Assembly (NCBI GenBank): GCA_038748365.1
Contig: JBCDIZ010000007.1
Location: 62,001 to 126,000 of the forward strand
Length of the DNA: 64,000 bases
DNA from: Alterisphingorhabdus sp038748365
Lineage (GTDB): Bacteria > Pseudomonadota > Alphaproteobacteria > Sphingomonadales > Sphingomonadaceae
Direction: 5' to 3'
Positions 1 to 8,477 of the stretch are shown piece after piece. Position 1 is the first letter of the stretch. Every line of letters begins with the position of its first letter. The notes under the pieces are model-generated. The model was not told the origin of the DNA and did not search any database. It saw only the letters and a list, made by a program, of their open reading frames with translations. Made by a program: the position numbers and the translations under genes.

Positions 1-540
1 CTCGACCAGCGGATCGTCTTTCAGCTTGGTGGAAAGCTCTTCATAATTGGCAAGATCGCTGACCTGACGCACGCTATGTACAACAATCACATGCTCAAAC
101 CGCTCATAAATATCCGGATCGCGAATAATCGACAGAAACGGCGCGAGGCCGGTGCCGGTGGACAATAGGTAGAGACGCTTGCCGGGGCGCAACGCCTCGG
201 ACACCAGCGTACCGGTTGGCTTGCGACCCAGGTAAAGCTGGTCCCCCACCTGAATATTCTGCAAGCGCGAAGTCAGCGGGCCATCCTCGACCTTGATCGA
301 TAGAAATTCGAGCTCCTCGGCATAGGAAGGACTGGCCACCGAATAGGCGCGCACCAGCGGCTTGCCATCGACAGGCATACCAATCATGATGAACTCGCCC
401 GAGCGGAAACGGAAGCTGCGCGGACGGGAAACAGCGAAGCTGAATAGCCGATCATTCCAGTGCTTTACCCAAAGCACTTCAACGGTTTCAAACGCCTTGG
501 ATTCGGGGATGATCATCGGCGTCCGGGTTTCCATATCCAT
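1..540 (-). CDS. fpr: Ferredoxin--NADP(+) reductase, C-terminus outside window
   Basis: The first 180 residues of an FAD-dependent ferredoxin/flavodoxin-NADP+ reductase, a cytosolic enzyme moving electrons between NADPH and ferredoxin. Visible are the FAD-binding RAYSVAS motif near residues 64-70 and the NADP-binding start STGTGLAPF near 127-135. The family is usually about 255-260 residues, so roughly the last 80 lie beyond base 1. The start is the ATG at 540 (MDMETRTP); a second in-frame ATG six bases downstream is possible. It lies 130 bases downstream of the aldo/keto reductase on the same strand. Family assignment is firm; the physiological partner cannot be read from here. Confidence 0.9.
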   Translation of the reverse strand, partial: MDMETRTPMIIPESKAFETVEVLWVKHWNDRLFSFAVSRPRSFRFRSGEFIMIGMPVDGKPLVRAYSVASPSYAEELEFLSIKVEDGPLTSRLQNIQVGDQLYLGRKPTGTLVSEALRPGKRLYLLSTGTGLAPFLSIIRDPDIYERFEHVIVVHSVRQVSDLANYEELSTKLKDDPLVE

Positions 541-670
541 TTTCAATTACCTGCGAGTCATTATCAAGAGTTACGATGTGAGTGCTGCATATAGTGCGGT
601 CGCTGGAGAAAGCGACAATAAATATTCTAGGCGATGCGATGGCCCAGCTTTGTCCGCCTGAGTCCCGCAG

Positions 671-1576
671 CTATGGCAGCGGCTCACCGCGACTGGCAAC
701 CAGCACATCATACCATTGGTTACGCGTCCATTGCATGGTCAGTGCTTTGGTCGCATCGGCGATACGCTTTGGGTTTTGCGAGCCGATAATCGGGATCACC
801 TTGGCCGGATGCGCCATTAGCCAGCCCATTGCAGCGGCGGCCAGCGATACGCTCTGTTCATCGGCAATAGTCAGCAAGGCAGTTGCGACAGCCTTTTCGC
901 GCTCTGTCTTTGGCTTTATCAATTGCCCGCCACCAAGGGGCGACCATGCCAACACCGCGATGCGATGCTGCATCGCCTGATCAAACTGTCCATCTTCAAT
1001 GGGCTGCAAGTGCAAAGGCGAAAATTCCGGCTGTGTCGTTACCAATGGCGCGTTGAGATACTCGCGCAATGCAGCAATCTGCGCTGTCGTAAAGTTGGAC
1101 ACTCCAACCGCACGTACCCGGCCGCTGGCAACCATAGAATCCAGCGTCATCGCCAATTCTTGCGGATGGGTGAGGATATCAGGCCGGTGGATCTGGTAGA
1201 GATCAATATGATCCACCTGTAGCCTTTGGAGTGAGGCATCCAGCGCACGCATCAGATAGTCGCGCGAACTGTCATAAGGCACTGGCGGGGTGATCCCACC
1301 CTTGCTTGCCAGCACCATGCGCTGGCGCAGTGACGGGTTGAGCGACAGCACTTGCCCGAGCAGTTCTTCAGCCTTACCGAAGCCCTGTTCGCCAAAGCCA
1401 TAAATATCGGCAGTATCAAACAGGGTGATGCCACTATCGAGCGCAGTTTCAACCAGCTTCTGCGCCTTCTCCACGCCCTGCCCGGCAAAGCGCCACATGC
1501 CCCAGGCCATGGGGCTGACCGCAATATCGGTGCCGGTCAGAGTATAGGGCGCAGGGTCGATGCCAAATTGATCCAT
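671..1576 (-). CDS. Aldo/keto reductase (YdhF-like)
   Basis: An NAD(P)H-dependent aldo/keto reductase of about 301 residues, a soluble TIM-barrel enzyme reducing carbonyl substrates. The catalytic tetrad is readable: Asp and Tyr in FDTADIYG, Lys in LASKGG and His in LYQIHRPD. Further typical motifs are RAVGVSNF and IPIIGSQNPKRI near the C-terminus. The order and the QNPKRI cofactor-binding end resemble the E. coli YdhF group. The open frame extends to a TTG at 1612, but the ATG at 1576 (MDQFGIDP) is preferred because the TTG would abut the divergent gene's open frame. The substrate is unknown. Confidence 0.85.
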   Translation of the reverse strand: MDQFGIDPAPYTLTGTDIAVSPMAWGMWRFAGQGVEKAQKLVETALDSGITLFDTADIYGFGEQGFGKAEELLGQVLSLNPSLRQRMVLASKGGITPPVPYDSSRDYLMRALDASLQRLQVDHIDLYQIHRPDILTHPQELAMTLDSMVASGRVRAVGVSNFTTAQIAALREYLNAPLVTTQPEFSPLHLQPIEDGQFDQAMQHRIAVLAWSPLGGGQLIKPKTEREKAVATALLTIADEQSVSLAAAAMGWLMAHPAKVIPIIGSQNPKRIADATKALTMQWTRNQWYDVLVASRGEPLP

Positions 1577-1678
1577 AGGCCGAGCGATGCCGCTCCATAG
1601 TGCCTGCGTCAAGTGGCCAAGATTCTGACTCTAGCCGCCGTGCTTTGCTATTGCCGCAGGACTTGGCATAATCAATCC

Positions 1679-3052
1679 ATGGGGGGATGGGTTTTTCGTA
1701 CTGTTTCTGGCGTATTTCTCGCCCTGCTGGCGCTTGCGTCTTCGGCAATGGCACAGCAGAGCGAAGAAGCAGCAGATGATGGCCTTACACTGTCTGGTGA
1801 ATATCGCTTGCGCGCCGAAGGGCTGAGCAACCGTTTCCGGGCCAATTCCAGTGGCGATACCGGCATATTGGTGCAGCGTACCATAGTCGCAGCGGAATAT
1901 CACAGCGGCGATTTTATCATTGGTGGCGAGTTGATGGACAGCCGCAGCCTGCTGGCAGACGGGCAGGCCCCAATTGGCAATGACGATGTCAATCCACTTG
2001 ATCTGTTACAGGGCTATATCGGCTATCGCGGCGCAGATGTGCTGGAAGGTGGCGACAGGCTGGCGCTGACGGCCGGACGGGTGACCATGAATATCGGCAG
2101 CCGCCGCCTGATCGCGCGCAATGGCTTTCGCAATACGATCAACAATTTCACCGGGCTGCGCGCTATATGGGACCGCGCCAATGGTAACCGGGCGGAGCTG
2201 TTCTATGTTCTTCCGGTTGAGCGCAGACCGCGCTTCCCGGCGAGGCTGCGTGACAATGATCTTGTTCTTGATCAAGAGCGCTTTGGTTTCAGCTTTTATG
2301 GCGCGCGCTATGTCGCAGGACTGGATGACAAGCGAACCGACCTTGAACTCTTCGCTTATGGACTGGACGAGGATGACAGTGCCGCAAGGGCCACACGCGA
2401 CCGTTCGATCTGGACGCTCGGCGGTCGACTGCACCGCGCGCCTGCCCCAGGCACAATCGATTTCGATATTCAGGCGGCGTATCAGTTTGGTCGATCATCG
2501 CTTTCCCTGCTGGCCAATGCACCGCGCCTTGATCATGACGCTGGTCTGATTCAGGCGGTTGTCGGCTATAACTTCGGCGATGGCTGGAACACGCGCTTCG
2601 CTGTCCGCTATGATTTTGCCAGCGGTGATAATGATCCGTTTGATGGTCGCAACAATCGCTTCGATACATTGTTCGGCGCGCGCGGTCAGGATTTCGGCCC
2701 GACCGGAATTTATGGCCTGTTGGCGCGTAGCAACATCAGCTCGCCAGGCATCAATATAACCACGGAACCTTCATCGCGATTGAAGCTGACCGGATTATAT
2801 CGGCCTGCATCAATGGCATCAGACCGCGATGTGCTCACTAGTGCTGGTGTTGTCGATCAGAGCGGGGCTTCGGGGCGCTTTATTGGCAATGAGTTTATTG
2901 GCCGCGCTTTATGGGAGCCTTTTGGCAATGATATTCAGTTTGAAATCGGAGTCGCCTGGCTTGGCAAAGGGCGGTTTCTGAATACGGCACCCAATGCACC
3001 GGAAGCAGGCAATGTCGCTTATGGTTTTGGGCAGATTCATTGGCATTTTTGA
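1679..3052 (+). CDS. Alginate-export-type outer-membrane barrel protein
   Basis: A secreted protein of 457 residues. It has a signal peptide (MGGWVFRTVSGVFLALLALA, cleavage likely after SSAMA) and then alternating hydrophobic strands ending in an aromatic residue (GQIHWHF), as in outer-membrane barrels. The segment from about residue 40 to 200 (EYRLRAEG; GRVTMNIGSRRLIARNGFRNT; the start of TGLRAIWD) matches the pattern of the alginate-export (AlgE-like) family, which in sphingomonads is a general sugar or aromatic porin. The in-frame GTG at 1613 was rejected because it would put 22 residues before a good signal peptide. It is divergent from the aldo/keto reductase. The substrate is not predictable. 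Confidence 0.75.
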   Translation: MGGWVFRTVSGVFLALLALASSAMAQQSEEAADDGLTLSGEYRLRAEGLSNRFRANSSGDTGILVQRTIVAAEYHSGDFIIGGELMDSRSLLADGQAPIGNDDVNPLDLLQGYIGYRGADVLEGGDRLALTAGRVTMNIGSRRLIARNGFRNTINNFTGLRAIWDRANGNRAELFYVLPVERRPRFPARLRDNDLVLDQERFGFSFYGARYVAGLDDKRTDLELFAYGLDEDDSAARATRDRSIWTLGGRLHRAPAPGTIDFDIQAAYQFGRSSLSLLANAPRLDHDAGLIQAVVGYNFGDGWNTRFAVRYDFASGDNDPFDGRNNRFDTLFGARGQDFGPTGIYGLLARSNISSPGINITTEPSSRLKLTGLYRPASMASDRDVLTSAGVVDQSGASGRFIGNEFIGRALWEPFGNDIQFEIGVAWLGKGRFLNTAPNAPEAGNVAYGFGQIHWHF

Positions 3053-3160
3053 AATAACTTGCGCCAAAGTGGATGAAAAACATCGAGATATAAGTGTAAA
3101 TGCTGGTAAACGGCACCTCTAGTCGCTGGATTCACGCCTACATGAAAGGCTAATGCCAAA

Positions 3161-3181
3161 TCCAAACAATTAGTATTTGGA
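3161..3181. promoter_or_regulatory. Inverted repeat upstream of response regulator
   Basis: TCCAAA, nine bases, then TTTGGA lies 22 bases before the response-regulator start. It could be an operator for this gene, possibly autoregulatory. Only the symmetry and position support it. Confidence 0.25.
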
Positions 3182-3203
3182 TGTGCTGGATGAAAGCTTG
3201 AAT

Positions 3204-3896
3204 ATGCGTATAGCGATTGCAGACGATGATCCCGAGATCATCACGTTTTTGCAAAACATTATCGAAGACATGGGGCATGTCTGCGTATCTTTTGCTGATG
3301 GCGATAAACTCGCCTCGGCGTTGCTGCGTGATACATTTGACCTGATTCTTGTCGATTGGAACATGCCCGGTAAATCGGGGCTGGATATCATTCATTGGGT
3401 TAAAGAATCCCTGGATGAAGCACCTGCCATCATCATGATGACAAGTCGTTCGGCCAAACAGGATATTTCCGAAGCGCTCAATGCCGGTGCTGACGATTAT
3501 ATCACCAAGCCGGAAGATGAGAAGGTAATTGCAGCACGTATCGCTGCGATCTTGCGCCGCTCTGCACCGCCGCATGCCATGACTAAAACGGTGGTCTATG
3601 GCCGCTATGAGTTTGATCGTATGGATCAGGCCGTATCCTTTGACGGCAAGACGGTGAAGCTGACATCAAAGGAGTTTGATCTATCAGAACTCCTTTTCCG
3701 TAATCGCGATCGCACTTTGTCGCGTGCCTATATTATGGAAACCGTGTGGCGCACCAATGCCGATCTCGCAACCCGGACACTGGACATGCATGTATCGCGG
3801 TTGCGCTCCAAATTATCGCTTTCTCCGGAAAACGGTTTTCGCATCTTCACCGTTTTCGGCTATGGTTACAGACTGGAAACGATGAAAGAGGCCTGA
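3204..3896 (+). CDS. OmpR/PhoB-family response regulator
   Basis: A 230-residue two-component regulator. The receiver domain (about 1-120) shows the acidic pair in IADDDPE, the phospho-acceptor Asp51 in LVDWNMPGKSG, the Thr/Ser switch in MMTSRS and the conserved Lys in YITKPED. The C-terminal winged helix (about 130-230) carries LTSKEFDLSELLFRN and ends in VFGYGYRLE, typical of OmpR/PhoB DNA-binding domains. The start MRIAIADDD at 3204 is preferred over an upstream ATG at 3177, which adds nine residues unlike the family. Its stop overlaps the next start (TGATG), so it is translationally coupled to the FecR/LysM gene. The natural kinase partner is probably the CHASE2 kinase at 5588. Confidence 0.93.
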   Translation: MRIAIADDDPEIITFLQNIIEDMGHVCVSFADGDKLASALLRDTFDLILVDWNMPGKSGLDIIHWVKESLDEAPAIIMMTSRSAKQDISEALNAGADDYITKPEDEKVIAARIAAILRRSAPPHAMTKTVVYGRYEFDRMDQAVSFDGKTVKLTSKEFDLSELLFRNRDRTLSRAYIMETVWRTNADLATRTLDMHVSRLRSKLSLSPENGFRIFTVFGYGYRLETMKEA

Positions 3897-5224
3897 TGCA
3901 GTTACGGCTTCCCCATATTGCGATCATTGTGATCGCTTTGCTTATCGCCTGTTTGCCGTTGACAAAGGCATTTGCGCAGGCGGGCAATGGTGATTCCGAA
4001 ACTGTTGAATACACCCTCAAACGCGGCGAGAATCTTTTTGATCTGGCAACACAATATTTCCGCAAGCAGCAGGATTATCGCCTCGTCCAACGGATGAACC
4101 GGATCAGGAATCCGCGGCGTATACCTGTTGGGACGGTGATTGAGATTCCCTATTCTGTGCTGAAATATAGCGATGAAACAGCGCGTGTGGCCGCTTTCCG
4201 CGGAACCGCACGAATATCTCCATCGGGTAAGGGCGCACGCGAACCAAAGCTCAACGAAGCGGTGAATGAAGGTGCTGGACTTGCCACAGGCGCCGCGTCA
4301 TCGCTCTCACTGTCTGTAAGTGATGGTTCCACCCTGACCATGCCGTCGAACAGCGTTATGCGGATTGTCCGGCTGCGCCGCTGGCTGCTGACAGACAGCC
4401 TCGACTTTGACTATGCTCTGGAACAAGGTGCTGTACGGACAAAATTCAACCCTGCACGCAACAAGGATGATCGCTTTCGTGTGAGAACACCATCCGCCGT
4501 GTCAGCAGTGCGCGGGACGGAATTTCGCACCCGCTATGACAATGAGAAGGGTGTCTCTTTTGTGGAACTGGTTGAGGGCAAACTCGACGTCTCCAACGAT
4601 GTAAGCGAAGCCGCAAATCTCGAAGCCGGCTTTGGTGCTATTGTCTCCCAATCTGACCTCTCCAAAGCACCACTGCTAGCCGCGCCTGATTTTGTTAAAG
4701 GATCGGGCAACCAGCGTGATCCACAACTGAATTTCACCGCAGAGCCGCTAAATGATGCTGTTGGCTACCGTCTTATTATTTCGCGCGATAGCAGCTTCCT
4801 CGATATCGTAGAGGATATTGAGAACCAGAATAGCAGCTTCACCCTAGATGAGCTCGAAGATGGCAATTATTTCGCCAAAATAAGCGCATTTTCAAAAAGC
4901 GGACTGGAAGGCCTTCCTTCACAAATTGCCTTCCGCCGCAGGCTGAACGGTCTTACTGCATCGGCAGAACGGAACGATGATGGTTTTCTCTTTCGCTGGG
5001 TTGCTGTGGGGCGTGGAGAACGACGCTATCGCCTTCAGATATTCCTGGGCAATGAACCTGGCCAGCTACCCATTGTGGATGAAGCAGGCTTAACAGAAAC
5101 CTCCCTCAGCCTGTCCGATCTGGTTCCGGGCGAATATCGTTGGCGCGTCGGTTCCACCACTTTCATCGATGGTGAAAGTGAGGAACGCTGGAGTCCTTTC
5201 CAGACCATACGCATGGACGAATAG
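3896..5224 (+). CDS. LysM and FecR domain periplasmic protein
   Basis: A 442-residue exported protein with signal peptide MQLRLPHIAIIVIALLIACL and cleavage near TKAFAQ. Residues about 40-95 are a LysM peptidoglycan-binding domain (YTLKRGENLFDLATQYF, then IPVGTVIEIP). About 120-245 is a FecR domain: the segment starting SLSVSDGSTLTMPSNS, then VRTPSAVSAVRGTEF and ELVEGKLDVSN. The rest looks like two beta-sandwich repeats ending in LVPGEYRWRVGS, of fibronectin type. This is the stand-alone FecR type found with CHASE2 sensors, not the iron-citrate anti-sigma factor. It is likely a cell-wall-linked input partner of the neighbouring two-component system; that role is inferred from operon context only. 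Confidence 0.85.
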   Translation: MQLRLPHIAIIVIALLIACLPLTKAFAQAGNGDSETVEYTLKRGENLFDLATQYFRKQQDYRLVQRMNRIRNPRRIPVGTVIEIPYSVLKYSDETARVAAFRGTARISPSGKGAREPKLNEAVNEGAGLATGAASSLSLSVSDGSTLTMPSNSVMRIVRLRRWLLTDSLDFDYALEQGAVRTKFNPARNKDDRFRVRTPSAVSAVRGTEFRTRYDNEKGVSFVELVEGKLDVSNDVSEAANLEAGFGAIVSQSDLSKAPLLAAPDFVKGSGNQRDPQLNFTAEPLNDAVGYRLIISRDSSFLDIVEDIENQNSSFTLDELEDGNYFAKISAFSKSGLEGLPSQIAFRRRLNGLTASAERNDDGFLFRWVAVGRGERRYRLQIFLGNEPGQLPIVDEAGLTETSLSLSDLVPGEYRWRVGSTTFIDGESEERWSPFQTIRMDE

Positions 5225-5238
5225 GCAAGACTGCGTTC

Positions 5239-5277
5239 CTCGCCCACATATTTAATGCGTCGCATCCTGACTCTAAA
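5239..5277. repeat. Fragment of the right end of the palindromic element
   Basis: The stretch beginning CCTCGCCCACATATTTAATG and ending TCCTGACTCTAA closely matches the right end of the copy at 48075-48341, with a few substitutions and a short insertion. It is a degraded terminal fragment lying 33 bases before an intact copy, so this gap has been hit more than once. Confidence 0.7.
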
Positions 5278-5309
5278 TGCTGTGATGATCTTTTCCGCAC
5301 TGCAAGCTA

Positions 5310-5575
5310 GGGTCAGGACCTATGAAATCCGTGGAGCGAGGTTTGAAGCAATTTGCCCCTGAGCGAGGAAGGAAAGCGCAGTCGATAGTGGTTCTATCGC
5401 AAGCTTTTCTGACGTGGCACAGGGGCAAATTGGTCAAATCCCGAAGGGACGACAAAATGACTTCCATCTCGATCAAAAATGCACTTGGAAAGGCAATAGC
5501 CTTCCCGGCGCGCATTTTCGCCCGATATATTCGTCATTTTGACGCCTCGCCCACGGATTTCATAGGTCCTGACCC
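5310..5575. repeat. 266-bp inverted-repeat (MITE-like) element, copy 1
   Basis: A non-coding element bounded by a perfect 25-bp terminal inverted repeat, 5310-5334 (starting GGGTCAGGACCTATG) and 5551-5575. Nested stems lie inside: 5349-5361 with 5420-5432 (CAATTTGCCCCTG / CAGGGGCAAATTG), the hairpin CGATAG-TGGTT-CTATCG at 5383-5399, and CAAAATGAC 5453-5461 with GTCATTTTG 5533-5541. A second copy is at 48075-48341 and fragments lie at 5239, 22719 and 35531. Flanking TA on the left would fit a TA-target transposase, but the right flank here is AA. It fills most of the 363-base gap between the FecR gene and the CHASE2 kinase and ends 12 bases before the kinase ATG. No transposase is encoded, and open frames inside it are not credible genes. 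Confidence 0.88.
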
Positions 5576-5587
5576 AAGTGTCATTCC

Positions 5588-7897
5588 ATGACATTGCGTA
5601 CTCGCCTTGCCGTTGAATGGCTGATTATCGCCCTGCTCTCTACAGCGCTGGTGATTATTCTTATCCTTGGTGGCTTTACGCAAAGGCTGGATAATCTGGT
5701 CTATGATATTGGCCTGTCTTTTCAAAGCATTGAACCATCAGATGAAATTATCGTCATTGCGATTGATGAACCAAGTCTGGAAGCCGTCGGCAGCTGGCCC
5801 TGGCCGCGTACAGCCTATGTTCCGCTAATCGATATGCTGGACCAGGCAGGAGCGGGTGCTGTTGCCATCGATATTCTGTTCACCGAGCCTCATGATCTCC
5901 CCGAAGATGATTCTGATTCTGCAACAGTCAATCCAGACCAGCAACTGGCGGATGCCTTACAGCGCAATGGCAAAGTGGCGCTGCCGATGCAGTTTCTGCG
6001 TCCCGGCAGCAATGGCAATGCGCAGGACCGGATTTCTCCGATAATGCCAATCAACGAGGCTGCCGCCATAGGGCATGTCGAGCTGATCACCGATGACGAT
6101 ACCGTCGTGCGACGCATGTCCCTGTGTCTTGATGAAACAGCAGACAGACCAACACCGCATATGATGGTGACGGCTCTTAACCTACGACGCCGAAGCCAAG
6201 GCGAACCAACTATCGACCCCGAATGTGACACAGCTTTTGCCATGCCCTTCCTTCCAGCATCGGCTTTTCGCACCACATCTTTCAGCAGCGCCGCCAATGG
6301 TGAAGTCCCGGCTGATTTCTTCAGGGACAAGATTGTTCTGGTCGGCGTGACTGCTGTCGGTCTGGGTGACCAACACCGTGTCCCTGCTGTAAGCGGAGAG
6401 GTTGCCCCCGGGATCATTGTTATGGCCAATGCATTGAATGCTCTGATTCAGGACCGCTTCATTGCCCCTGCTCCGCTCTGGGGCCAGTTTGCCTTGGCAT
6501 TATTGCCTCTATGGCTGCTGCTCGCACTGCTATGGCGGGCCCGGCCGCGCACTGTGTTTCTGTGCGCGCTTGCTCTGCTGTTTGCAACGCTGATAATCTC
6601 ATTGGCACTGTTGCAGCTACAAATCTGGTTTGCGCCGATTGCAACAATGGTTGCACTCATCCTGGTCTATCCTTTGTGGGGTTGGCGTCGGCTTCAATCG
6701 GCCAGCGATTATATGGGGCGCGAGCTTGATCGCATGGATGATGGTGTCACCGAAGTGCCAATTATCGACCAGCAATTCCGCCCAGCCGACATTGTGACCG
6801 AACAGACTGAAAAGCTTTCCGGCGCTATTGCAAAGCTGCGCGATATGCGTCGCTTTGTCAGCGATACATTGACCAATCTGCCTGATCCGATGGTGGTGGT
6901 GAATGAAGAGCGGCATATAGTCATGGCTAATGAGGATGCCGAGCAGATGCTCGGACGCGACCTTATGAACACCGATTTGCGTGACCGGCTGAAAGAACTG
7001 ACGCGTCCCGATAGCCGCGACCAGCTCACCGCCTATCTCAATTCAAACTCGCTGGAGAGCGAAGAAGACAGTATCTTCGAGTTCCGCACCCGGCAGGATC
7101 ATCACTATGCCATGCGACGCAGTCCAGTCCTCTCCAGCGATAGTGAGCGTCTGGGAACGATATTTTACTTCGCTGATATTACCGATATTCGCCGGGCAGA
7201 CCGTGAACGCGAGGAGGTATTACAGCTTCTCTCGCATGACATGCGCGGACCGCAGGCCGCTATTCTGGCGCTGCTCGACCAGAACCGTACCAATACCCCT
7301 GATGCTTTGCGCCAGCGCATCGTCCGGCAGGCGCGGCGCACTCTGTCGCTTGCCGATAACTTTGTCGATATTGCGCGCATGACCGCGCAACCCTTTACAC
7401 CGGAAGATGTGCTGTTCGGAGATCTCGTAGCCGAAGCGAGCGAGGATTTGTGGCCGCTGGCATCAACACGCGATATCCGCTTTGCTCTGGATGACCGCAG
7501 CGATGCAGCCTTTATTGCTGGCGAACATGCCAGCCTGTCGCGCGCTTTTGTCAATCTGTTCGACAATGCGGTCAAATATAGCCCGGATCACGGAACCATC
7601 AGCGTCACTATTGACCGCATCACGCTGGATAATGCCGCCTATGTCCGATGCATCATCGAGGATGAGGGTAGAGGTATAGATAAGCCGATTATGGAGCGGC
7701 TCTTCACCGCTTTTGCCAGTACGCGCGATATGAACAAGGCGAGCAAGATCACCGGTGTCGGGCTTGGCCTGCATTATGTGCAAACCGTCATCGTGCGCCA
7801 TGGCGGTGAGATATCGGCGGATAATCGAGAGAGTAGCGGTGCAAGATTTACACTATTGCTACCGATGCTGGATGAAGAATTTGAAGAGGAGGACTAG
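5588..7897 (+). CDS. CHASE2-domain sensor histidine kinase
   Basis: A 769-residue membrane kinase. One N-terminal membrane helix (about 13-33) is followed by an extracytoplasmic CHASE2 domain (about 35-280; IVIAIDEPSLEAVGSWPWPR, AVAIDILFTEP, DKIVLVGVTAVGLGDQ) and a cluster of two to three helices (about 297-375). A PAS-like domain (about 420-530) precedes the kinase core. The phospho-acceptor is His550 in LLSHDMRGP. The ATPase boxes are NLFDNAVKYSP (N), EDEGRGID (G1), LFTAF (F) and TGVGLGLHYV (G2). It is almost certainly the sensor for the response regulator at 3204. No Shine-Dalgarno is visible in the 12 bases between the palindromic element and this ATG. Confidence 0.92.
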   Translation: MTLRTRLAVEWLIIALLSTALVIILILGGFTQRLDNLVYDIGLSFQSIEPSDEIIVIAIDEPSLEAVGSWPWPRTAYVPLIDMLDQAGAGAVAIDILFTEPHDLPEDDSDSATVNPDQQLADALQRNGKVALPMQFLRPGSNGNAQDRISPIMPINEAAAIGHVELITDDDTVVRRMSLCLDETADRPTPHMMVTALNLRRRSQGEPTIDPECDTAFAMPFLPASAFRTTSFSSAANGEVPADFFRDKIVLVGVTAVGLGDQHRVPAVSGEVAPGIIVMANALNALIQDRFIAPAPLWGQFALALLPLWLLLALLWRARPRTVFLCALALLFATLIISLALLQLQIWFAPIATMVALILVYPLWGWRRLQSASDYMGRELDRMDDGVTEVPIIDQQFRPADIVTEQTEKLSGAIAKLRDMRRFVSDTLTNLPDPMVVVNEERHIVMANEDAEQMLGRDLMNTDLRDRLKELTRPDSRDQLTAYLNSNSLESEEDSIFEFRTRQDHHYAMRRSPVLSSDSERLGTIFYFADITDIRRADREREEVLQLLSHDMRGPQAAILALLDQNRTNTPDALRQRIVRQARRTLSLADNFVDIARMTAQPFTPEDVLFGDLVAEASEDLWPLASTRDIRFALDDRSDAAFIAGEHASLSRAFVNLFDNAVKYSPDHGTISVTIDRITLDNAAYVRCIIEDEGRGIDKPIMERLFTAFASTRDMNKASKITGVGLGLHYVQTVIVRHGGEISADNRESSGARFTLLLPMLDEEFEEED

Positions 7898-7928
7898 AGA
7901 CGAGGCCCTTAGGTTAGGGCTCTGGCCT

Positions 7929-8477
7929 TTACTCTTTGCCTTCGCGCTGAACGACACGTTTGCTGCCAGACTGACCAAAGTCTTCCAAAGCTGCATTAAC
8001 AAGAATCGCCATAGTCTCGGCCAGCTCAGCCTTGCAGTGAAACTCTGCTGCGCTACCACTATAGGCTTTACTGCCATCAGTCCGGGAAAGCAGCGTAACT
8101 GTCACGCGATGTTCAACATCTTCGCATGATTGCAGGGGCTTCTCCTCTTTGGGTTCAGCTATCAACCGCAGATTATCTTCCTGTTTCACCTTCAGCCCAA
8201 TGGCTGCCGGGCGTTCGGACAGGGTTACAACAAGCTGATAATCTGCACTGTCCTGACTAAGCTCCCAACCATGTTCTGCAAGATCCGTGACAGCATATCG
8301 TTGTGCCTGATCAAGCAGCGGCAAATCAACATCGGGGACATCTGCCAGAATATACTGGCCGCGCGAGGGCAATTGCGCCGCGCTCTGCCCCTCAATCCTG
8401 GTCATAATCGGCCCGGAACAAGCCGCAGCTACAACCGAAAGTGCAGCGCTGAACAATATGGCTGGAGATATTCTCAT
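7929..8477 (-). CDS. Putative lipoprotein, DUF4136-like
   Basis: A 182-residue secreted protein. The N-terminus MRISPAILFSAALSVVAAAC resembles a lipoprotein signal, with the candidate lipidated Cys at residue 20, though Leu is absent at -3. The body (GQYILADVPDVDLPLLDQAQ, YQLVVTLSERP, the two cysteines in LQSCEDVE and EFHCKAE) recalls DUF4136-type outer-membrane lipoproteins, but the match is loose. Its start overlaps the stop of the M20 peptidase (ATGA), so the two are coupled, peptidase first. Function unknown. Confidence 0.6.
   Translation of the reverse strand: MRISPAILFSAALSVVAAACSGPIMTRIEGQSAAQLPSRGQYILADVPDVDLPLLDQAQRYAVTDLAEHGWELSQDSADYQLVVTLSERPAAIGLKVKQEDNLRLIAEPKEEKPLQSCEDVEHRVTVTLLSRTDGSKAYSGSAAEFHCKAELAETMAILVNAALEDFGQSGSKRVVQREGKE

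Noticed and set aside
5276..5310. Promoter for the CHASE2 kinase before the element
   Set aside because: No convincing -35/-10 pair is readable; the kinase may be read through from the upstream genes.
5322..5591. Open frames within the 266-bp element
   Set aside because: They run through stems on both strands and share no protein-like conservation; the element is better explained as non-coding.
7898..7928. Terminator between the kinase and lipoprotein genes
   Set aside because: The stem (GGCCCTT…AGGGCTCTGGCC) is imperfect and no T run follows.
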